Part shown: one piece after another, positions 55,850 to 64,000 of the stretch
Layout: the number at the start of each line of letters is the position of its first letter
Position numbering within the stretch: the first letter of the stretch is position 1
Assembly: GCA_947650285.1 (NCBI GenBank)
Contig: CANTFL010001180.1
Span: 248,001 to 312,000 of the forward strand
Direction of reading: 5' to 3'
Origin: Hyaloperonospora brassicae
Lineage: Eukaryota; Oomycota; Peronosporomycetes; Peronosporales; Peronosporaceae
Length of the DNA stretch: 64,000 nt
Program-made: the position numbers and the translations under genes
Notes under the pieces: generated by a model
The model's input: the letters and a program-made list of their open reading frames with translations, nothing else
Database searches by the model: none
What the model was told of the DNA's origin: nothing

Positions 55850-56617
55850 TCCAAGAAAATTCCTGAAAATTATTTTACCCGTGGCGAAGATGCTGGGGGG
55901 AAGCACCTACCGACCGGTAGGTAATCTGCAGACATACTTCGACGCGGAGATGGCTAGACTCCTTCAAGAGCACCAAATGTCACCAACACGATTTGACAGG
56001 GGGGAGAACAGGGATCGACAGGAGTCGCTCACAGCGTCCGACCGAAATAGTCCAGGTGAGGGTGATCAAGTCTCAAGGCAACCTACTATCCCACATGTGG
56101 ACTTAGATTTTTTATGAAGCCTGCGGATATGACCAAGATGAACTGAACCTGATGGAGCTCATGGCAATAATGTCTAACGCCACACTATGACAAGCGCTCG
56201 ACTTTATTCCCCGCATTAAACTTTCAACGAACCCGAATCTCACGGAATTAAATGGACGGGATCTGGACGAAGACCGAGCACGCAGTTTGGTGACCACCTT
56301 GAAGAGTGCTTTTTTCACGAGTTACCAATTTCCGGATGGAAAAAAAGTTTCTCGTTTTGGAGGAATACTAACTAGCTTAACACAGAATTGGTACAGCCAA
56401 CTGAGTCGGTCGATTAGAGGAATTTGAAAGAACCTGGTGCAAGAATTTATCGATGCAGTTCTGTAATATGTGGGTATTAGGAGCTCTCCTGTATTACCAC
56501 CCAAAGTAAAGGTCGGATGAATCCTCGCTGGACTACTTATACGGATTGAATGTGATTGCTCAAAATGAGTGGCATATTCTTGCCAACGGGAGAGTCAATC
56601 TACTATGTAAGCTTTTC
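55850..56617 (+). pseudogene. Decayed Phytophthora-type retrotransposon gag
   Basis: Pieces in shifting plus frames give the gag signature seen in very many Phytophthora retroelement proteins: LNGRDLDEDRARSLVTTLKS, then FPDGKKVSRFGGILTSL, QNWYSQLSRSIRG, KNLVQEFIDAV and SDESSLDYLYGLNV. At least four stops or frameshifts break it. Upstream, a 78-codon frame (55881-56117) carries an Asp/Arg/Ser-rich linker. Protease and RT are not seen downstream, so only the 5' half survives. Confidence 0.65.
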
Positions 56618-59600
56618 CTGTAATGCACTAGAGTGCACTTTGTGCACATCGTGTAAGTGTTGCTGCAACATCACGTTGACAACATGTCTCTGTACGAAAC
56701 CTCTGGAAAGAGACTTATCTGATGTTATTTAATATACCATGTGTTACATTGCCTAAGGGTATACAAAGTGGCCACAATACCGACTCTCTCTATGCGACCA
56801 ATGTAAAAAATTAGACCGTTAGTATTTTGGATGCCCGTTGGTAAGTCGCAAAAAAACATTGTAGACGCCGGGTATGATACTCAATCGAAAGTGTGGTCTC
56901 CGTAAGACGTTGACAGAAGCTAGGCGCGCTCACGCGATACACTGGTCCGATAAATCTTAGAAGCATCAAGTATTTAGTTTCAACGGAGAAATCTCTTCAT
57001 TCGGGAATGGTTTGCGAGGTTTTTCCATTCGAAATAGGGTACAAGCAAACGACGCCAAACTGCGGCAGAAGGCTGCTTCGATAATACGTAGGTCTTGCGA
57101 CTTCAAGTTTGTCTGATGTAATCGACGTGACTAGCATTGTGTACAATACTCATTTTTTAGGGAAAGCCTTGAATCCATGCGAACGAAAAAGACTCAGTAA
57201 AGATTTACTTAGATACGATACAAGAAGCCAAGATTTCATATTTATACATCTGGTTACAGATATTAGCATGCATCAATTATCGAACGAGATGGGATTTGGC
57301 TTTCGGTTTGCGGTGATAGCAAGCTCGTGTAAAATTACCAACAAAGATGATTTATGGATCGGAACGTAGAGACAGACAATTGGTTAGTACAAAGAGGTGT
57401 AAAGTAGGGTTTAACTGCTACTTAAGCTTATTGTAGGATCTGTTAAGGTTTGGGTATACTAATTGCAATTTTCAGGACGACCCACTCGTTTCAGGCACGT
57501 GCGAAACTGGAGTGCGCTGGATGATCGATAAATTATGTTTGCTTTTGGTTCTACGCCTCGGATTTAAGCACGTTTTGCAATAAAATGTCTATTCTGTATG
57601 GTGAAAGATCGCAAAAAAATGCTTTATTGGCCTATCAATAACTTACTTTTGGGTAATCGCGGTATAGAAACAAATTGTCTTGTTTGTTTGTAACTAGGCC
57701 ACCATAAAATGAATTCTAAAACACCTTGAGTTTATAATGTAACAGAAAAAAATTGTGTCATCACTACGACAGCTAATCAAATGTTAGTCAAAAGCGTACG
57801 TTCATGTTCTCTGAGTCACACCGGATGTTGGTTTTTACGATGAAAAGCGTCAAGAATGACGCACATCCACGACAGGGATCTGCACCATTACAAAAATCGA
57901 GAAGCAAGCTCTGAAGATCGTATATTGGTAACACGGATGTAGTCCGAAAAACTTGATCAAGTAATGAATGCTCTCGTACCCTTTGAAGATGAAGGGCTTA
58001 CGAGTGGGAAACTATACGTGCGCGGTAAGGTGTTACATACGTAGCATTGCCGTGGCTGTCGTGTGATACCGTATATTCGTCGGTGTAAATGTGCTGGAGA
58101 AAAGGATGCGGGTAAGGGATGGTATGGATGACCCTATTGATGCAACAACAACAGAAGCAACGCAAGTGAGATCGATGACATGTACTATGTCGATCAGATA
58201 ACGAAAGTTCAAAAGCTCCGTCCGCCGCGAGCAAGGAGGATGACACCAGACTTACTACTTACTTTTGACAAATAATTACGAATGAAGAGATTACAATGCA
58301 TGTCGATATTATAAGTGATGCTCTATTATGGTTTATACATGAGAGTATAGCGGGTTCTCAACGAGTGATTCCTCCATCGGCAGGTTTCCACTGCGTCTTA
58401 GGTACTTCGTAAATGTTCTATTTGACTACAAAACATCAGCACGCCTCGGGGATGGCGTGCTTGCCTATCATAGCATGCTTTCGCCGTACATCTACCTCAT
58501 GTATCTGCAAAATCTCACATGATAGAGGAGACGGTAAAAGTGGAGGTGAAGGTGGTGATGATGCTGGTGATGGTGATATCGCAGCTGATAGTGGGGTGCT
58601 GGAGGTGCGAGATCTTCGCAGCTCCAGAGCGTCGAGTGATTGTTTTCTTTGCGCTTTTCATCGCTTTAGAGCAGCATGAGCGTGTGTGTGAGTGGCTCAC
58701 TCACTCTCGAGCGGCCGCTTCTATTCGAAGTGTGACATCGAATATGCATTTTCACGTATACATAGAGACAATGCTAGACCGCATTTACGAAATACTCACA
58801 GAATGTAGCTGCTGGACAAGTTCGGCTACCCCCTCCCTCCTACTTGCTAACTATTCGCCTTCCGGATTCACAATATCCTCAGCCATAGATGCATGCTCGG
58901 TACACGATCGCTATAATTATTTTTCTGCGATATACAAATGTTTCCGAAACGTTGCAAAGATGGTGCGGCTTTCGCTGCGAATCGATCGTGACGCTACGTC
59001 AACGCTGACCACGAACAACAGGAATTTTACGAAGTCGAGGATTGGTCACTACTCTTCGTAATACACCTTAGACCGAACATACTCAAGAAGCAAGGAGAAG
59101 CATCACTGTTTACAAAGAAAGTCGAATGAATGCGTCCGCGTTGATCATGGCTTCAGCTGATCAATAGTCGATGTCCGACGAAGGGTGAAGCCAAATCTAT
59201 TCAGTTGGAGTCATTGCTAGTGGGTTATTAGGCAACGTTCGGGAACCACATTAGTGAGAGGGCGCCATACGAAATCAAGTACATTGGCGGTATCATCAAG
59301 TTCGTCGGAGAATCGCCAAGAGAGGAATTCAATTCGTGAGCCTGGATGTACGGAAGACAGTGCGTGTACTGATGATTGACTTTACCATGATACAGTTGCT
59401 GATCTAGACTGGACAGATTGCACCAAACGATCGCTCGCTTTGTGCATTCAGATATCGACAATAGCATAGCGACACGCTGTCGTCATGACCAGTTTCAGCG
59501 AAGGGAGAGGTAGGCATTAGATTGGTTTATGACCGGTGATGTCAGGGGTTATCAAGATTACGTCAGACAGATGGATGGTTGTATCCTACACTTAGCGCCG

Positions 59601-60510
59601 CCGTCAAAGGAGTGCACACGCCGTCTTCTTCTACCATATGTACCTGGCGCTAGAGCCGTCTCCTTCTTCCGAATGGACCTGGCGCTAGCCAGAGCAAAGA
59701 CACAGCAGTATATGCTGTTGAACATGTTGCCCACGTCATATTACGATGCCTCTCAACAAGATACACGTCGTACATGCTACCGTACCAAATCGAAGTAACC
59801 GATGTTCAGGATCAAGTTCGTCAGTTCGTCCGTCCCGTGGAAACCGCCTGATATCCATATTGTAAAGTCAAGCGAGTTGCAGAATGGAGCGCCAAGGTCG
59901 TACATCTTTTCATGTGGCACTCTTCACGATATCGAACATCAGACGGCCATTCCAGCTATGACGAAATAGCAGTCGTCAGAGGTCACTCTTGCTAAAGAAT
60001 GATAATGGACATGCAGACGATGGCCACCGTCCGACTTGGTCGGCTAGCTCCATGAACCAAGTAAGGGTCGAGTCTATGCCTATGTACCCATTTGCGCTTA
60101 TCGTCATCGTGAGACGCATGTGCAAGCCCAACGAAGCAGTCAACCTTGGACATGGATTCATCACTACGGGAATCAATCGATGCATCATATCTAAGTGTTT
60201 TCTTCCTAGTGCGCGATAATCGAGACGAATAGCACATTCGATTTGAGTGCAATTGCAGCTTTCAAGAAAGCGCTTTTTATATCAAGCGACTCAGACGATG
60301 CAGCAAATTAACAGCATCGTCGAGCCTCTCTTCAAACGAAGCACGTTTCAACAACGACCTGATTCCGCCACGGGGGTATTTCAACCAATCGTTGGTGAAC
60401 AGCCAACACGACCGTCGCCTCGGTCGCTTCGTTTGGAACGACAGGAACTCACGGTCACCACGTCCCCCGTGTATACCGATACGAAGCCGGACGATCAACT
60501 TTGACGCCAA
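56618..60510. other. Gene-poor stretch upstream of the aminopeptidase gene
   Basis: No recognised gene. ORFs at 57109-57369 (86 codons) and 58519-59061 (180 codons, overlapping GGTGAT-type simple repeats at 58540-58590) have no domains and are probably chance. The last few hundred bases before 60511 should hold the aminopeptidase promoter. Confidence 0.4.
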
Positions 60511-63500
60511 ATGTCCAGGCGTACTGTAGTAGCCCACAAAGCGATCTATCTCCCAAGTATGACAGGCCCGACGACCGAAAAGAAGTACCGCTTCACGCGC
60601 CAGGACTTCCAGCCACTGGTGACAAAGCCCCTGCACTTCGACATGGTGTTCGACGTCACGGAAGCGAAGGTGAAGGTGACGCTGCAGACGACGCTCAAGC
60701 ACGACGGGGCGCAGGCGCTCTCCCAGCTGAAACTGCACGCGAAGGACCTGGAGATTCTGTCTGTCGAGCAGCTCGCGGCGTTTACGCCATTGGGCGGTAC
60801 GAAGGACTTTGTGACTCACGTGCAGAGCTTTGCCGAGCCCCGTGCGCTGGAGCACCACGTGGATCAGGAGGACCACTTTCTCCTCGTGACGTTGGCCAAA
60901 GCCGTGGAGCCTGGAGAAGAGTTTGTGCTCCGCACGGTCTCAGTGGCCACCCCGACCGAGAACATTCTGGAAGGGCTGTACTATGACTATACGCCAGAAG
61001 GCGCCCCCAAGACCATTATCACGCAGTGCCAGCAGCACGGGTTCCAACGCATTGTGCCGTGCATTGACACGATGGACGCTAAGGCGTACTACACGACAAC
61101 CATTGTCGCAAGTAAGCGCTATACGAACGTCATTACGAACGGAGACTTGGCACCTGGATTCCACACGGACGCGGGGGTGCCTGTGTTCCACCCGGCAGCA
61201 GAAGTGCTGCGCGTCGACGACCCGTCACGCCATGTGCTTAAGTACTACAACCACAAGGTCAACATGGCCCCGTACCTGTTCTTCCTCGGTGTAGGCACTT
61301 ATGAGACGTTTCGACGCACACTTGAGTTCCCGGATGGAGACACGACGTTGTTGGAGATCTTGGCGTTCCCAGGCTACTTTGAAGCGGCTGACGCTAAAGC
61401 AGCTGTCAAGATGCTACACGACTCTGTGCTGTGGGTAATGGTGAGTCTCGGCCCAGAGGCCTGCGAACACCATGATGAGCGGAAGCGTATTTACGAGCTG
61501 CTGGAAGAGCGGGAAGCCATCAAGATGAAAGAAGGCGAACTGTGCCTCGGACCGCACGAAGATGATGTGAAAAAGCCGCTGAGTGACGCTGACGCTGCAC
61601 GTCTGGCGGCCGTTCGCGCCGAGTTGAAGGAGCTGCTGAAGGTGTGGAACAAGACTGGCTACAAGTACTCTGGTGCTGTGTACCGCGAGATCGCTATGGA
61701 GAACTCGTACTACGGTGGTATGGAGAATGTTGGCAACACCACCATCGTAAGTTCGTGTCTGTGCCCGAGTTGCCGCATGGACGACAAGTCGTATGAGTAC
61801 ATGGAGCATGTGAAAGTCCACGAATACTACCACAACATCAATGGCAGTCAGGTCACGGGCCAATCACCGTTTGAGATTTGGCTGAATGAGGCTGTCACGG
61901 TGCACATGGAACGCAAGCGCGCAGCGGCTATATTTGGCAAGGATTACGGTCGCCTAAGCGAAGTGCTGTACATGTTCACTCCAGCCATCGGACCGCTTGC
62001 TCAAGACAAGTCGGCGACATCTCTGTCTGTCGAGCCACAGGGTTTTAATCAGACTCAGGAACTTGTATCTGTTGTGACCTACTCAAAGGCTCCAGAGTTT
62101 GTCCGCATGGTGGAACTTCTTCTGGGCCAGGATGCTTTCCACAAAGCACTTGACATGTACCACACTAGATACGCGTTTGGCAATGCCACGAGCATGGATT
62201 GGATCAAATGCATGGAAGAGTGCTCGGGACTGGACTTGCAAAACCTGGCGAAGACATGGCTGAACCGCCCAGGCCATCCTGAAGTTACGTACTCAACAGA
62301 GTACAAGGCGGATTCTAGCGAATACATCGTAAAGATCTTGCAGACGGGTTTTGAAGACAAGCCTGCTGAGAACAATGGTCCTTGGGAAATTCCAATCGAC
62401 TGGTCGCTTGTCAAAGATGGGATGTCGATGAAGGAAGGCGTGTTTCTCATGAAAACAAAGGATACTAAACTTGTCATCCCAGATGTGGCGGAGGAGCCGG
62501 ATTTCCTGTCTTTTGCTCGTGGATGGTCTTTCTTCGGCAAATCGAAGCAGACGAATCCGTCGGTAGCGCGACTCACGAAGCAAGCGCTGTCCGATCCAGA
62601 CGCTGTAAACAAGTACCAGGCCTACCGCAGCGTGGCAGATATCGAGAAGGCAAAGGTGATTGAAGGACTGTTGACGGAAAACAAGACGGTGGAAATTTCG
62701 TCCGAGTTTGTGGAGCTGCACGGTTCAATCCTGTTCTCAGACGAGCTCACTCCTTCAGCACGGGCGTTGACGCTGATTGAATCGAAGACCATCCCGAGTC
62801 GTGACGACCTGAGTCACCATTATGCTGCCATCAAGGAGGCAACCACAGCCCTGTTGCAGGCGGTGTGGGCCAAGTATGCAGCCAAAATCGAAGCGGCATA
62901 CAACAAGCTGTGCGAAGCAGCCCGCCCTGGCCCGCACGTGGATCAGTTTCAGGAGCGTGCTCTCAAGCGTCACTTCCTGCTGCTCATTGTCGCTGGTGGA
63001 AAGCCACCTGTGCTTAGCACGACACCTACCGTAAAACCGACGGTGGCACCATCCGAGCTGGCACTCGACCTGCTCAAGAAATCTACGTTTGTGACGGATC
63101 AGGCCACCGGTTTCCGCCTCGTTCTTGAGGACGAGAGCTTCGCAGAGCGCGCGGAGGTGCAGGCAGAGATTTTTGAGGAATGGCGTAAGACGCCTGACAT
63201 GCTTACGAAATACATCGGCATTATGAGCAGCTTGGGTGCGACGGACGTGGGCGAGCAGATTCTGAAGCTCATGGCGAGCCCTAGCTTCAACCCAGCTCAG
63301 TCCAGCCACGGACGGACGCTTTCACGTGGTCTGTCGCAGATCCGCGACTTTTCGCTCGGCACGGACGAGGGTCTTGACGTGATGGTGCAGGTGTTTGTGA
63401 AAGTCGGCAAGGTCAACCAAATGTCAGCGTATCCATTGCTACAGTGCTTCGATCACCTGGACCGATTTGATGAAGCCACAAAAGCGAAGATGTTTGCGAC

Positions 63501-63588
63501 ACTACAGCGCATGCAGGCCTCAATCGACGAGAAGAAAGAGGAGTCGCTTTACAACCAGCTCAGCATAATCCTGGCGAAGAAGCAGTAA
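60511..63588 (+). CDS. M1-family zinc aminopeptidase (aminopeptidase N/PepN-like)
   Basis: A 1025-residue single-exon gene. M1 enzymes remove N-terminal amino acids from peptides using one zinc ion. The gluzincin motif HEYYH is at 437-441 and the third ligand Glu is at 460 (HEXXH-X18-E). The substrate-binding exopeptidase motif is GGMEN at 402-406 (GAMEN in most relatives), preceded by a fortuitous AMEN at 395-398. The N-terminal beta domain runs from about 30 to 250 (FQPLVTKPLHFDMVFDV), the catalytic domain to about 570, then a helical C-terminal domain. An insert with CLCPSCRMD at about 411-419 lies between the two motifs. There is no signal peptide or membrane anchor, so it is probably cytosolic. 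Start: the first ATG, at 60511; a second at 60559 (MTGPTTEKKYRF) is equally possible and would drop 16 residues. Confidence 0.95.
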   Translation: MSRRTVVAHKAIYLPSMTGPTTEKKYRFTRQDFQPLVTKPLHFDMVFDVTEAKVKVTLQTTLKHDGAQALSQLKLHAKDLEILSVEQLAAFTPLGGTKDFVTHVQSFAEPRALEHHVDQEDHFLLVTLAKAVEPGEEFVLRTVSVATPTENILEGLYYDYTPEGAPKTIITQCQQHGFQRIVPCIDTMDAKAYYTTTIVASKRYTNVITNGDLAPGFHTDAGVPVFHPAAEVLRVDDPSRHVLKYYNHKVNMAPYLFFLGVGTYETFRRTLEFPDGDTTLLEILAFPGYFEAADAKAAVKMLHDSVLWVMVSLGPEACEHHDERKRIYELLEEREAIKMKEGELCLGPHEDDVKKPLSDADAARLAAVRAELKELLKVWNKTGYKYSGAVYREIAMENSYYGGMENVGNTTIVSSCLCPSCRMDDKSYEYMEHVKVHEYYHNINGSQVTGQSPFEIWLNEAVTVHMERKRAAAIFGKDYGRLSEVLYMFTPAIGPLAQDKSATSLSVEPQGFNQTQELVSVVTYSKAPEFVRMVELLLGQDAFHKALDMYHTRYAFGNATSMDWIKCMEECSGLDLQNLAKTWLNRPGHPEVTYSTEYKADSSEYIVKILQTGFEDKPAENNGPWEIPIDWSLVKDGMSMKEGVFLMKTKDTKLVIPDVAEEPDFLSFARGWSFFGKSKQTNPSVARLTKQALSDPDAVNKYQAYRSVADIEKAKVIEGLLTENKTVEISSEFVELHGSILFSDELTPSARALTLIESKTIPSRDDLSHHYAAIKEATTALLQAVWAKYAAKIEAAYNKLCEAARPGPHVDQFQERALKRHFLLLIVAGGKPPVLSTTPTVKPTVAPSELALDLLKKSTFVTDQATGFRLVLEDESFAERAEVQAEIFEEWRKTPDMLTKYIGIMSSLGATDVGEQILKLMASPSFNPAQSSHGRTLSRGLSQIRDFSLGTDEGLDVMVQVFVKVGKVNQMSAYPLLQCFDHLDRFDEATKAKMFATLQRMQASIDEKKEESLYNQLSIILAKKQ

Positions 63589-64000
63589 GCCGTGCCACAG
63601 CTTTGCGTGGGAAGGGGTGGAAGGATCTGAAATTGTTGAATGAGCAAGCGTGGGAATAAAACCGCAACATTCGCCTCGCCATAGCGTCGTGCCTTTTTGC
63701 AAATGTTGCTATGCTACAATCGCACGGAGAGGTATGTCATTACGTTGCTGACTGTTTAGCGTCGCATCACCTCGTTTCGGCCTTCATCAGCATGCGCGTC
63801 TTGTCCGGTATGAACTACATGTCGTTTCAGACCGTGTAGATCGCTTGTCGTGGTAAAGTTCCACGCGAGTAAACTAACGAGTCGAGCAGGTCTGGTCCGA
63901 ATTCTTCGACATGAGAATTGCTGGGATACTGTCCTGACGATGACTGCAAGACAGCCGCGAATGAGACTTTCGGCACAAAAGAGAGGTGAGAGTGTAGATC
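63589..64000. other. 3' flank of the aminopeptidase gene
   Basis: Presumed 3' UTR, then intergenic sequence; no feature recognised. Confidence 0.5.

Noticed and set aside
58519..59061. 180-codon plus-strand ORF
   Set aside because: Starts in simple GGTGAT repeats, no domain, no upstream or downstream gene structure. I left it as unsupported.
60277..60876. 199-codon minus-strand ORF over the aminopeptidase start
   Set aside because: Shadow of the real gene; His/Arg/Leu-rich with no motif.

Overview
The window is eukaryotic nuclear DNA from an oomycete, most likely in the Peronosporaceae (Phytophthora or a downy mildew). Evidence: short 60-110 bp GT-AG introns in the host genes; a secreted effector with a signal peptide, an EER motif and WY-like repeats; a gag remnant of a type common in Phytophthora genomes; and tRNA-derived SINE and Ty3-type elements inside repeat-rich, gene-poor DNA. 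I cannot name the species.

Layout. 1-712: 3' end of a CCR4-type deadenylase gene (+). 933-3127: complete six-exon WASH gene (+), an Arp2/3 activator on endosomes. 4411-6465: 3' part of a LINE (-) with an RT zinc-binding domain. 6759-14740: complete, young Ty3/gypsy element on the minus strand, with 392/390-bp LTRs, target-site duplication GGCTG, PBS, PPT, gag, pol, chromodomain, and an antisense ORF near the 3' LTR. 15959-17791: EER/WY effector gene (+). 19790-21276: badly decayed mitochondrial succinate-semialdehyde dehydrogenase copy (-). 22555-30447: a second, decayed Ty3 element (-) that also has an antisense ORF, interrupted by a tRNA-derived SINE with 18-bp target duplications. 30448-42100: AT-rich gene desert holding a solo-LTR-like piece, a 50-bp foldback and an 888-bp TIR element. 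42148-44545: chromatin/PP1-regulator-like gene with a Tudor-like domain, a TFIIS N-terminal (LW) domain and an RVxF-type motif (+). 44623-46871: dead pogo/Tigger-like transposon flanked by TA. 46872-60510: decayed DNA with remnants of a Phytophthora-type gag around 54-56.6 kb. 60511-63588: complete single-exon M1 aminopeptidase gene (+).

The most unusual signal is in the young Ty3 element. Its whole length, including LTRs, gag and pol coding sequence, is tiled with short near-perfect inverted repeats: 6-12 bp arms and 2-8 bp loops, roughly every 20-40 bp where I read it. The pol-equivalent region of the second Ty3 element, which encodes homologous protein, lacks this by eye. The same element has a well-placed -1 frameshift site at the gag/pol junction (slippery A AAA AAT, 8-nt spacer, 9-bp stem across the gag stop). 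It also has a roughly 535-codon coiled-coil ORF antisense to its 3' end that overlaps the integrase-chromodomain linker. The antisense ORF recurs in the same place in the second element.
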